Positions 1 to 6,915 are shown, counted from the stretch's first letter. The stretch is 10,800 bases of DNA from Bacteroidaceae bacterium (GCA_017558165.1 JAFYWE010000011.1:1-10800); one strand, 5' to 3'. Program-made: numbers and translations. Notes: generated from the sequence alone by a model not told the origin.

Positions 1-532
1 ACATTATCACTCCATTATCCTTGAGCTCAACACCCGGTAATTGCTCTATAAGTGCATCGAGCATCGAGCCGTTGGACATCTGAAAAGCATCAGCATTATA
101 GACAACTGTATCGCCACGCACAACCATCTTTATTTTCGTTGCCTTGATAGTAAATTCATCAAGATTGACGGTGCTCACCTTACGCATATAGGCCGTTTCG
201 CCCAACCTGAGACGTTCGGCTTTTTTTGCAACCTTTACCGTTACTGGATAATGAAGCGTGTCGTAATCTTCGTGGCTCAAACGGAATATGTAATTGCCGT
301 TGCACGGAACAATCGCTGTTGCGCTTGAAGAGGAACGGACACCGTCAATTGTTCCATACACCCATTCCCCATTCGACATGAAAGTACTGTCGGAAGATAG
401 CAGTTCGCACTTGCCATTCTCTACAAGTTCACCTGTAAAGGAGTTTGCAACCTTCAATGAGACCTTAATATTCTCCTGAGGAAATACATTTATTGCCCAA
501 AGACAAAATAACACAAAAAACAAATTCTTCAT
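1..532 (-). CDS. Outer-membrane beta-barrel / TonB-receptor-like protein, N-terminal part (runs off window)
   Basis: This reading frame starts with ATG at 530-532 and is still open at base 1, giving the first 177 residues of a longer protein. Residues 1-19 (MKNLFFVLFCLWAINVFPQ) look like a Sec signal peptide. Residues 20-125 are probably a beta-sandwich domain of the carboxypeptidase-regulatory type that often precedes these barrels; I infer this from position, not a clear motif. From about residue 133 the sequence has the plug-like signature of Bacteroidota outer-membrane barrel proteins: a K-rich lead-in, then GDTVVYNADAF, SMLDALIEQLPGVEL and KDNGVI. These proteins sit in the outer membrane and are related to TonB-dependent transporters, but many have no known substrate. 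The barrel itself is outside the window, so transport cannot be confirmed. The gene lies 214 bases downstream of a membrane-bound regulator, behind that gene's terminator, and probably has its own promoter. Family confidence is good; the substrate is unknown. Confidence 0.8.
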   Translation of the reverse strand, partial: MKNLFFVLFCLWAINVFPQENIKVSLKVANSFTGELVENGKCELLSSDSTFMSNGEWVYGTIDGVRSSSSATAIVPCNGNYIFRLSHEDYDTLHYPVTVKVAKKAERLRLGETAYMRKVSTVNLDEFTIKATKIKMVVRGDTVVYNADAFQMSNGSMLDALIEQLPGVELKDNGVIM

Positions 533-584
533 AGTCACTGCTCTTTTAAGATTTTACATTTTGCAGCCAAAAGAACAGCCGAAA

Positions 585-625
585 AGTGTGACAAGCAAAT
601 TATGTGCAAGACACAAGTGCGACAA
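585..625 (-). promoter_or_regulatory. Two copies of a TTGTCRCAYT motif in the outer-membrane gene promoter
   Basis: On the minus strand, TTGTCGCACT (616-625) overlaps the putative -33 element and TTGTCACACT (585-594) lies just downstream of the putative -7 box. The same motif, as TTGTCACATT, occurs upstream of the neighbouring regulator gene (1906-1978). Copies in both promoters suggest a shared DNA-binding protein, possibly the TPR/HTH regulator encoded between them. This is inference from repeated words only. Confidence 0.3.
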
Positions 626-626
626 A
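596..626 (-). promoter_or_regulatory. Candidate Bacteroidota promoter for the outer-membrane protein gene
   Basis: Read on the minus strand, a TTTG (623-626) is followed after 19 bases by ATAATTTG (596-603). This resembles the Bacteroidota -33 TTTG / -7 TAnnTTTG pair, though the first bases of the -7 box do not match exactly. It lies about 64 bases upstream of the ATG at 532 and downstream of the hairpin at 675-708, so the gene would be transcribed separately from the regulator. Two copies of the TTGTCRCAYT motif overlap or flank it. Confidence 0.4.
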
Positions 627-674
627 ACATGAAAAAACAGAAAAATCAAAGACAGCAGATCCACATATAAAGCA

Positions 675-708
675 ACAAGGAATCCCTATTCATCAAGGGA
701 CTCCTTGT
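675..708 (-). terminator. Hairpin terminator after the TPR/HTH regulator gene
   Basis: The minus-strand transcript would form a 13-bp stem from ACAAGGAGUCCCU (696-708) and AGGGAUUCCUUGU (675-687) around an 8-base loop. All positions pair, with one G-U wobble. It begins 38 bases after the stop codon at 747-749 and is followed by UUGCUUUAUAU, a weak but U-rich tail. It would separate the regulator transcript from the downstream outer-membrane gene. Confidence 0.7.
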
Positions 709-746
709 ACACGACCGTTCACAAAAGAGCTTTCCGTCGGACAGCA

Positions 747-1826
747 TCAATTTTTCCTGTCAAAAATCAAGGAATAGTATTCGGGATGGATCTTTTGCTT
801 CAATCTCTCCTTGCGCTTACGAACTGCCGCAGGTGTTGAGTGACTTACATAAGCGATGATATTATTGTTGAACCCCAAATACGCACAATAGCAGCACAAT
901 AGTTCCACTCCGCTCAAATCAAAATCTCTCATCAGTTCAGCCGTAACCTCCTTAAAACTGTCGAACATCTCATTTTCAAGAGTCTCCGATTCAGCAAAGG
1001 CAATACGATAAAGTTCATTTTCCTTAATCCGTAGCCCGTTCAGTACGGAATAAATTCCAACTTTCTCAAATTTTGATTCAGCCGTGCGCAATTTATCCTC
1101 AAAAGCCTCCTTATTAACTATATCTGAATTCAGGCCACGTCTTTCACTTTTTTTCTTTATTATAACATAAGCAACAAGAAACACAACCAGGAACAATGCC
1201 ACATATAGGAACAGATGTGCACTACTATCATTAGTCTTTATAATGGACTTTATCTTATTGTCAAACACTTCGTCAGGGATGTCGACATAGGCATACAACT
1301 TACCACTGTTCCGCACCCTGCAGAACTCCATTTCGTGATACCTTGCCGAATCAGGCACACCCATTTGCCCGTAAGCCTTACTCAATACATAGTGCGCTAC
1401 ATACTTAACCGTACCGTCATGACTGTTCTGAGGCAATGCCAGAGCTTTCTTACAATAGTACATCGCAGAATCCGTCACACCATAATGCATCGAATAATCG
1501 CCTTTGTAGGCATAAAGCAATGGATGCACATCGGGATACATAATCTCGATGGATTTATTTATATAACCTATAGCCGCAGCATGGTTCTTGTTTATGACAT
1601 CCTCTATAATCGACATCACGAACAGAGCATTTATCCTGTCACTTTTTGTAGCCTCTGGGGTTATATACACACGCGCCAGCAAATCGAGCGCCTCGTCATA
1701 GCGTTTGTCTCGGCACATGACATCGCACTTTGATTTCAGTTCATCGAGAGAGTGGACTTCGCATGAGACCACAAACAGAAGCAGCAAAAGCAGGATAATA
1801 GGAACGAGGTTAAGTTTTCTTATCAT
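747..1826 (-). CDS. Membrane-anchored TPR protein with cytoplasmic helix-turn-helix (putative one-component regulator)
   Basis: The protein has 359 residues. Residues 1-22 form a hydrophobic export signal ending in VVSC, an acceptable lipobox with Cys22 as the possible lipidated residue. Residues 28-175 are helical and contain TPR-like repeats (for example the segments around YDEALDLLARVY and DSAMYYCKKALALP), presumably periplasmic. A single strong transmembrane helix covers about 204-224 and is followed by KKKSERR, consistent with a cytoplasmic C-terminus. Residues 240-300 look like a helical or coiled linker. Residues 302-346 (LSGVELLCCYCAYLGFN, then NNIIAYVSHSTPAAVRKRKERL) resemble the LuxR/sigma-like HTH that ends many Bacteroidota TPR regulators. 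The likely role is sensing an envelope state through the TPR part and binding DNA while membrane-bound; the signal and targets are not shown. It has a good promoter (1857-1889) and its own terminator. The next gene downstream encodes an outer-membrane protein, a plausible target. Confidence is high for architecture and moderate for regulation. Confidence 0.85.
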   Translation of the reverse strand: MIRKLNLVPIILLLLLLFVVSCEVHSLDELKSKCDVMCRDKRYDEALDLLARVYITPEATKSDRINALFVMSIIEDVINKNHAAAIGYINKSIEIMYPDVHPLLYAYKGDYSMHYGVTDSAMYYCKKALALPQNSHDGTVKYVAHYVLSKAYGQMGVPDSARYHEMEFCRVRNSGKLYAYVDIPDEVFDNKIKSIIKTNDSSAHLFLYVALFLVVFLVAYVIIKKKSERRGLNSDIVNKEAFEDKLRTAESKFEKVGIYSVLNGLRIKENELYRIAFAESETLENEMFDSFKEVTAELMRDFDLSGVELLCCYCAYLGFNNNIIAYVSHSTPAAVRKRKERLKQKIHPEYYSLIFDRKN

Positions 1827-1856
1827 TTGATTTTCTTTTTAGGGTTATACCGCATG

Positions 1857-1889
1857 CAAAGATAGGAAAACAACCTCATTTCCGACAGA
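1857..1889 (-). promoter_or_regulatory. Bacteroidota-type promoter for the TPR/HTH regulator
   Basis: On the minus strand TATCTTTG (1857-1864) is a perfect -7 box of the TAnnTTTG type. A 3-of-4 match to the -33 TTTG box, TCTG (1886-1889), lies 21 bases upstream. The ATG follows about 30 bases after the -7 box, giving a short leader with an A-rich stretch (AAAAAGAAAA) instead of a classical Shine-Dalgarno sequence. Confidence 0.6.
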
Positions 1890-1905
1890 GTACATACGTT
1901 ACAAT

Positions 1906-1978
1906 AATGTGACAACAATGTGACGTTAGCATAACTGACAACCGCCACAGATACGCAGTCCGGGCCGCAATGTGACAA
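1906..1978 (-). promoter_or_regulatory. Three copies of a GTCACATT motif upstream of the regulator promoter
   Basis: On the minus strand GTCACATT occurs at 1969-1976, 1917-1924 and 1906-1913. Two of the copies are preceded by TT to give TTGTCACATT, and the one at 1917-1924 is preceded by AC. The two promoter-proximal copies are spaced 11 bases apart, close to one DNA turn, and begin 17 bases upstream of the putative -33 box. That is a typical place for an activator or autoregulator. A looser relative, TTGTCAGTTA, lies at 1932-1941. The distal copy falls in the loop of the hairpin at 1958-1991. Similar words occur at 585-625 before the outer-membrane gene. Confidence 0.35.
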
Positions 1979-1991
1979 TTATAGCCCGGAC
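1958..1991 (-). terminator. GC-rich hairpin after the membrane-protein gene (weak terminator candidate)
   Basis: A perfect 8-bp inverted repeat, GTCCGGGC (minus strand 1984-1991) with GCCCGGAC (1958-1965), encloses an 18-base loop and starts 16 bases after the stop codon at 2008-2010. No U-tract follows, so it is not a canonical intrinsic terminator. It may mark or stabilise the 3' end of the middle-block transcript. The large loop lowers confidence. Confidence 0.35.
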
Positions 1992-2007
1992 AACATATTA
2001 GATACAA

Positions 2008-3156
2008 TCAAATTCCATAAAGAAAATACCACCAATATGTGCGACCGAAAGCCTTTCGCACATAATTGTTGCGCACAAGGGCGTCGTCGTACTGGCGTTC
2101 GATGCCACGCAACTCGTCGAACATCACAAACAAGGTATCATTCTCAAGCTCTAGCGAGAAATCATCGGTAAACTCGGAACAGAGCAGCAACGCCTCGCGG
2201 TAATGCTTTGGAAGGCTATCCACATCGTAATCACCGCACAGACGCGCAAGTTCATCCTTGAAACCTACAAGCTGTCTGTCGAGCAGGAGTGATGAAAGAT
2301 AGTAGTCCCTTGCGACAAGGTTGGCCGAATCGGTATCGACCAGTCGCTTGAGAAAATCCATATTACGTTCAGCGCTGTCGGGCCTTGCGCCGATGAGCGC
2401 AAATACAGAATCCGGCACCAACGCCGATGTCTGCACCTTGCCGGGCATTATGCCACCAGCTCCGTAATACTGAGGGAATTCGAACAGGCGTTCGCCAAGC
2501 AAGCTGTCACCGGCCATTATATATGCTCTCATTGCCGTAAGCTCCGGCGATGCATCGAGTGACTTGCGTCCTACCGCAAGAGCACCCTCCACGTCACCCT
2601 TGCTGTAGCGTACAGACGTAAGTGCCTCACGCTTGAAATTCTCCTCACCGTTGGACAATGTTCCTGCAATGCAGAAAAGTATCACGAACAGTATGAGATT
2701 CCTCCATATTATCCTGCCCGCACCCATCGCAATGTTCTTGATCTTCTCGAACAGCACGCGCTTGAGCACAAATGCCAGTGTGCCATATATGGACATGGCC
2801 ACCGAAATGACTACAATCCAGTCATCGTAAGACCATCCACCTACATAGATCGAGCGGTCGATATCGGTAACGAAAGCCAGTAGCAATGTCGAGGGCAGAT
2901 AGGCCATAGCTGTCCATTCACGCTGGAACCTTGTAAAGCGGTTCAGCCAGAGTGCAAAGATTGTCAGCACTGCCGAAATTATACCGCCGACCACATAGCT
3001 GTCAAAGCTCAGCTTACCGGTAGCAACGTGGTTGTACAGCACCTCAATGACCGGTGCCTGATATACCCCCACGAACAAGAAGGCATAAACAGCAAAGAGA
3101 GTGGCACACAATGTTGCCACTACTCTTTGCAGACGTTTTTCTTGGTTTCCTCTCAT
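2008..3156 (-). CDS. Multi-pass membrane protein with TPR-like C-terminal domain, function unknown
   Basis: The protein has 382 residues. I see about five hydrophobic segments in the N-terminal half, roughly 12-33, 53-72, 82-97, 112-132 and 152-168. From about residue 172 follows a soluble region with TPR-like helices (YSKGDVEGALAVGRKSLDAS; then a segment around 262-300). It contains a distinctive GAGGIMPGKVQTSALVPDS stretch and ends in an aromatic GRTYWWYFLYGI tail. It vaguely recalls uncharacterised Bacteroidota membrane proteins such as DUF6057, but I cannot confirm that. It starts 4 bases after the branching-enzyme stop. An AAGGA ribosome binding site (3165-3169) lies inside the end of that gene, so the two are almost certainly cotranscribed and probably translationally coupled. 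No enzymatic motif is visible. A hairpin follows the stop codon. I am confident that it is a real gene; its function is unassigned. Confidence 0.75.
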   Translation of the reverse strand: MRGNQEKRLQRVVATLCATLFAVYAFLFVGVYQAPVIEVLYNHVATGKLSFDSYVVGGIISAVLTIFALWLNRFTRFQREWTAMAYLPSTLLLAFVTDIDRSIYVGGWSYDDWIVVISVAMSIYGTLAFVLKRVLFEKIKNIAMGAGRIIWRNLILFVILFCIAGTLSNGEENFKREALTSVRYSKGDVEGALAVGRKSLDASPELTAMRAYIMAGDSLLGERLFEFPQYYGAGGIMPGKVQTSALVPDSVFALIGARPDSAERNMDFLKRLVDTDSANLVARDYYLSSLLLDRQLVGFKDELARLCGDYDVDSLPKHYREALLLCSEFTDDFSLELENDTLFVMFDELRGIERQYDDALVRNNYVRKAFGRTYWWYFLYGI

Positions 3157-3160
3157 AAGA

Positions 3161-5167
3161 TCATTCCTTGTTCTTCTTGAGTACCAATGCCGAACGCGCA
3201 GGCAGATAGAGCATTAACCAACCCTTCTTGCGACGTGCGTGCAGCCTGTCGTACTGTGTGAAGTGTGTCTGTGTCTCATCGACAAGCGCATTACCACCAA
3301 AACGTTCCGAATCGGTATTGAGCACGATTGAATATGAGCCCTCGGGAACAAGCAAGCCATAATCGGTAAATGAACGGTCATGGCTGAAATTGAACACAAA
3401 GATGAGGTCCTTACGCGAGAATGCCAGGATCTGGTCACCGTCATTGTGCCAGATTTCCTGTACTGGACGGTTCTGGAAGTTACGTACGTCACCCACAAGC
3501 TCAATCATTGCCTTGTCGAACTCGCCAAGGAGTGTATAGTTATAGTTAGGATTATCTACAAGACTCCACTGGCGGCGTGCATATTTGTGGCTCCAGCCGT
3601 TACCCTCACGCGGGAAGTCAATCCACTCGGGATGACCGAACTCGTTACCCATGAAGTTGAGGTAACCGCCGTTGATGGTCGCCAGTGTCATGAGACGTAT
3701 CATCTTGTGCAATGCAATACCGCGTGAAACCATATATGTCTCATCACCACGGTTGAAGTGCCAGTACATATCGGAGTCAATGAGGCGGAAGATGATTGTC
3801 TTGTCACCCACAAGCGCCTGGTCGTGGCTCTCGGCATAAGAGATTGTCTTCTCGTCCTTACGACGGTTGGTAAGTTCCCAGAAAATCTCTGATGGTTTCC
3901 AGTCCTCATCCTTACGTTCCTTGATTATCTTGATCCAGAAATCAGGAATGTTCATAGCCATACGGTAGTCGAAGCCGTAACCGCCGTCCTCGATAGGTGC
4001 GGCAAGACCTGGCATGCCAGACACCTCCTCGGCAATGGTAATTGCCTTTGGATTAACCTCATGGATAAGACGGTTGGCAAGTGTAAGATAGCAGATTGCA
4101 TCACCGTTCTGACCGGCATTGTAATAGTCGCCGTAACCGCAGAATGCCTCGCCAAGACCGTGGCTGTAGTATATCATTGATGTTACACCATCAAAGCGGA
4201 AGCCGTCGAACTTGAACTCCTCGAGCCAGTACTTGCAGTTAGACAACAGGAAGTGCACGACCTCATTCTTTCCATAGTCGAAGCAGAGCGAATCCCACGC
4301 GCTGTGTATGCGCTTGTCATCACCATAGAAATACTGCGCAGGGTTACCGTCGAGCAGGCCAAGACCCTCGTTTTCGTTCTTCACGGCATGAGAGTGTACA
4401 AGGTCCATGATAACGGCGATACCCATTCCGTGAGCGGCATCGATGAGTTCCTTCAACTCCTCAGGAGTACCGAAACGTGATGACGCTGCAAAGAAGTTAG
4501 ACACGTGGTATCCGAAGCTGCCATAATACGGATGCTCCTGGATAGCCATGATCTGTATGCAGTTATAGCCGTCGGCCGCGATACGTGGAAGTACCTTCTC
4601 GCGGAACTCGCTGTATGTACCTACTTTCTCCTCTTCCTGGGCCATACCTATGTGGCACTCATAGATGAGCAATGGTGTACGCTTTGGAGTGAATTTCTTG
4701 TGTTTGAACTCATACTCCTTCTCCGGAGCCCAGACCTGGGCGCTGAAGATCTTTGTAGCCTCGTCCTGCACCACGCGACGTACCCAAGCAGGGATACGCT
4801 CGCCACAGCCACCGTCCCAATAGACCTTCATCTTGTAATGCTGGCCATGCTGGATAGCCTTCTTCGGGAGCTTTCTCTCCCAAACGCCACCGGCCAACTG
4901 CTTCAACTCATACTCGGGACGCTCCTCCCAGTTCGAGAAGTCACCTATCAGGACAATCTTGGTGGCATTTGGCGCCCACTCACGGAACACCCAACCGGTA
5001 GATGTACGGTGAAGACCGAAATACAGATAACCCGAAGCAAAGCTCGACAGTGTCTGTCGGCCATTCTTCGTAAACTCTCTCTCCCTCTGCAAGAAATAGC
5101 GGTGTCTGCCCTCTATGTCAAGATTATATGGAGCCAGATAGGCATCGCGTTCTACAAATTTCAACAT
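3161..5167 (-). CDS. glgB: 1,4-alpha-glucan (glycogen) branching enzyme, GH13_8-like
   Basis: The protein has 668 residues. It cuts alpha-1,4-glucan chains and reattaches them as alpha-1,6 branches during glycogen synthesis in the cytoplasm. An N-terminal CBM48-type domain lies at about 55-145 (GWVFREWAPNATKIVLIGDFSNWEE). The GH13 catalytic barrel follows, with its conserved regions visible: DLVHSH (255-260), GFRFDGVTS with nucleophile Asp326 (322-330), TIAEEVSGMP with acid/base Glu380 (377-386), and AESHDQ with Asp449 (445-450). The C-terminal all-beta domain ends the protein. The N-terminus (DAYLAPYNLDIEGRHRYF), AEEVSGMP and the NFMGNEFGHPEWIDFPREGN segment match the eukaryote-like GH13_8 branch rather than the classical E. 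coli GlgB type. Length is normal and no catalytic residue is missing. The 52-base gap upstream is AT-rich with no convincing promoter. No glgA or glgC lies in the window, so its glycogen partners are elsewhere. Confidence 0.96.
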   Translation of the reverse strand: MLKFVERDAYLAPYNLDIEGRHRYFLQREREFTKNGRQTLSSFASGYLYFGLHRTSTGWVFREWAPNATKIVLIGDFSNWEERPEYELKQLAGGVWERKLPKKAIQHGQHYKMKVYWDGGCGERIPAWVRRVVQDEATKIFSAQVWAPEKEYEFKHKKFTPKRTPLLIYECHIGMAQEEEKVGTYSEFREKVLPRIAADGYNCIQIMAIQEHPYYGSFGYHVSNFFAASSRFGTPEELKELIDAAHGMGIAVIMDLVHSHAVKNENEGLGLLDGNPAQYFYGDDKRIHSAWDSLCFDYGKNEVVHFLLSNCKYWLEEFKFDGFRFDGVTSMIYYSHGLGEAFCGYGDYYNAGQNGDAICYLTLANRLIHEVNPKAITIAEEVSGMPGLAAPIEDGGYGFDYRMAMNIPDFWIKIIKERKDEDWKPSEIFWELTNRRKDEKTISYAESHDQALVGDKTIIFRLIDSDMYWHFNRGDETYMVSRGIALHKMIRLMTLATINGGYLNFMGNEFGHPEWIDFPREGNGWSHKYARRQWSLVDNPNYNYTLLGEFDKAMIELVGDVRNFQNRPVQEIWHNDGDQILAFSRKDLIFVFNFSHDRSFTDYGLLVPEGSYSIVLNTDSERFGGNALVDETQTHFTQYDRLHARRKKGWLMLYLPARSALVLKKNKE

Positions 5168-5219
5168 GACAGTAAAATTTTGAAGCGTTATTATTAATTA
5201 TAAGTCTTTTCAATTATTC

Positions 5220-5666
5220 TCAGATTGCAACCTTCACTACCACCTTTTTTACAACGACTGGAGTGATTGCCGGTGCATGGCCGTCCTGTGGATAGAAAAT
5301 CACGAACTGGTCATTCTTCACGGTAAAATAGTCCCTTGCGGCAAGAGTCGCGGGATAGAGCGCCGCATCATCACTCTCGATGTAATCAGGAGCAGGCAAC
5401 TCATCCAGCGGAGTGAAGCCCATCAGCTCGTTGCCCGAGATTGGAATCTGGATATCGATGTAACGGCGGTGTATCTCAAGACGTGCCTCTTCCTTCGCCT
5501 TTGGCTGCGCCTCCATCACGTTCGCGAATACAAGGTCACCGCAAATCTCATTCCTGCCCAAAGGCAACTTGCTCAGGTCATTGTTCTTGATAAACTCTAT
5601 CGCCTTTGCGAAATTAGGATTAAGTTCCTTGTACAAATCCAAATTCTTCAATGAATCCAAAATCAT
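5220..5666 (-). CDS. YhcH/YjgK/YiaL family protein (DUF386, cupin-like)
   Basis: The protein has 148 residues, about the usual length of the family. It begins with MILDSLKNLDLYKELNPNF, which matches the typical family start. The conserved core is visible: an EIHRRYIDIQ segment (64-73) and the FYPQDGHAPAI segment (124-134). Glu64, His66 and His130 are the likely metal or substrate ligands of the cupin barrel. Members include E. coli NanQ/YhcH (sialic-acid anomerase), TabA and EbgC, so a role in sugar handling or biofilm is possible, but the substrate cannot be read from the sequence. It lies 15 bases downstream of the MORN-protein gene and 52 bases upstream of the branching enzyme, which fits one operon. 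No clear Shine-Dalgarno sequence precedes the ATG. Confidence 0.9.
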   Translation of the reverse strand: MILDSLKNLDLYKELNPNFAKAIEFIKNNDLSKLPLGRNEICGDLVFANVMEAQPKAKEEARLEIHRRYIDIQIPISGNELMGFTPLDELPAPDYIESDDAALYPATLAARDYFTVKNDQFVIFYPQDGHAPAITPVVVKKVVVKVAI

Positions 5667-5681
5667 AGCCGTATATTTTTA

Positions 5682-6905
5682 TTATTCTTGTTCTGTATTA
5701 CCTGAATTGTAGACACACTCACGTACCACATTCCCTTCCTTGTCCTTTACAATGAACTTGCCGTGGCGTGCACCCTCCTCGAAGGTACCCTCATAACGCA
5801 TGCCATTCTTGTCCTCGGCAACGCCTGCGCCATGTTCAAGACCATTAAGGAAACCGCCCTTGTATTTCACTCCGTTGCTCTTGCGCATTATACCGGTGCC
5901 GTTCATGGTATCGTCATTCCAATCACCCTCATAGACATCACCGTTACCCCAGGTGTATTTTCCCTTGCCATGGCGTTTGTCATCCTTCCAGCCACCCTCA
6001 TACACGGCACCGCCCGGGAAAAGCATCTTGCCATGTCCGTTGCGGAGACCATCCTTGAAATCGCCTGTATAGTAAGTTCCATCGGAATTGGTATATTTTC
6101 CATGACCATTACGCTCGCCCTTCCTGAACTCGCCCACATAGACATCACCGTTGGCATAGGCCATCGTACCATATCCATCGTACAGGTTGTTGACCCAGTT
6201 GCCATCGTACACTGTGCTGTCGGCTGCAGTGTACACTCCGTGTCCCGAGCGTTTTCCATTACTCCATGAACCTATGTATCGGCTGTTGTCGGGCCATACG
6301 AACGTACCCATTCCATTGCGCTCGTCATCGCTCCATTCGCCTACATACGATGCACCGCCAACATAGAAATAACTACCCGAACCACTGCGTCTGTCCTCGA
6401 CCCAGAAGCCCACGTAGAAGTCACCGTTAGGATAGTCCATACGTCCGTATCCATGCTGGTAGTCCTTCTCCCACTTTCCGGTGTACTTGCGTCCGTCTGA
6501 GAATGTATACACACCCTCGCCATGCTGATGTCCATCCTTGAACTCACCAACATAACGCTCGCCGTCCTTGAAACGGTACTCGCCATGGCCATCACGTACG
6601 CCCTTCACGAAACCGCCCTCATAGACATCGCCGTTCTTGTATATGGCCTTACCCTGGCCGTTCGGGCGTTTTCCTTTCATCTCGCCTACATACACGGTAC
6701 CGTCCTTGAGTGTCAAGGCCTGAACGTTCTTCTTGTCGGCACGTTTTTTTGACACGGTATCAGCCGACAGGCTCTGTTTAGCGGAATTCACAAGATTAGT
6801 GAGCGGTGAGAGGCCGTCCTTCACAGCATCGGCAAATGTTTGCGCCTGGACACCACCGCCAAGCACCAATGATATAATAAGAGTCGATATTGTCTTTTTT
6901 GTCAT
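5682..6905 (-). CDS. Exported MORN-repeat protein (14 tandem repeats)
   Basis: The protein has 407 residues when started at the ATG at 6903-6905. I prefer this start because AAGGA lies 5 bases upstream and the product then begins MTKKTISTLIISLVLGGGVQAQ, a good signal peptide; an in-frame ATG at 6936-6938 would spoil it. A linker of about 45 residues (23-68) follows, then fourteen 23-residue MORN repeats (about 69-390) of the form GDxYxGxWxxGxxxGxGxxxxxx, and a short charged tail. MORN repeats form an elongated beta-hairpin solenoid and in other proteins bind lipids or partner proteins; bacterial exported versions are poorly understood. No catalytic domain is attached. It is the first gene behind a good promoter and is followed after 15 bases by the YhcH-like gene. 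Fold and export are clear; the function is unknown. Confidence 0.9.
   Translation of the reverse strand: MTKKTISTLIISLVLGGGVQAQTFADAVKDGLSPLTNLVNSAKQSLSADTVSKKRADKKNVQALTLKDGTVYVGEMKGKRPNGQGKAIYKNGDVYEGGFVKGVRDGHGEYRFKDGERYVGEFKDGHQHGEGVYTFSDGRKYTGKWEKDYQHGYGRMDYPNGDFYVGFWVEDRRSGSGSYFYVGGASYVGEWSDDERNGMGTFVWPDNSRYIGSWSNGKRSGHGVYTAADSTVYDGNWVNNLYDGYGTMAYANGDVYVGEFRKGERNGHGKYTNSDGTYYTGDFKDGLRNGHGKMLFPGGAVYEGGWKDDKRHGKGKYTWGNGDVYEGDWNDDTMNGTGIMRKSNGVKYKGGFLNGLEHGAGVAEDKNGMRYEGTFEEGARHGKFIVKDKEGNVVRECVYNSGNTEQE
5736..6701 (-). repeat. 69-bp coding tandem repeats (MORN array)
   Basis: Fourteen in-frame units of 69 bases encode the 23-residue MORN repeats. The units keep codons for the YxG, GxG and Gly-Asp turns but differ in many third positions, so the array is an old diverged one, not a recent DNA amplification. 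The last unit (RYEGTFEEGARHGKFIVKDKEG) is degenerate and lacks the second Gly of GxG. Confidence 0.85.
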
Positions 6906-6910
6906 ATTTT

Positions 6911-6915
6911 TCCTT
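6911..6915 (-). promoter_or_regulatory. Ribosome binding site that sets the MORN-protein start
   Basis: AAGGA on the minus strand lies 5 bases before the ATG at 6903-6905. No comparable site precedes the in-frame ATG at 6936-6938, so the shorter product with an intact signal peptide is preferred. Confidence 0.6.

Noticed and set aside
1215..1733. A 172-codon plus-strand open frame opposite the TPR/HTH regulator
   Set aside because: Its composition (rich in His, Ile and Arg) and lack of any family signature fit a shadow frame of the minus-strand gene.
4505..5197. A 230-codon plus-strand open frame opposite glgB
   Set aside because: It lies antisense to the strongly conserved N-terminal half of the branching enzyme, shows no recognisable domain, and is explained by codon bias of the real gene.
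5168..5219. A separate glgB promoter in the AT-rich gap upstream of glgB
   Set aside because: The stretch has TA-rich words but no TAnnTTTG box with a TTTG at the right distance, so I could not support it.
5736..6701. Regular repeats that could suggest a CRISPR or satellite array
   Set aside because: The period is 69 bases, fully in frame, and encodes MORN repeats; there are no unique spacers between conserved repeats.
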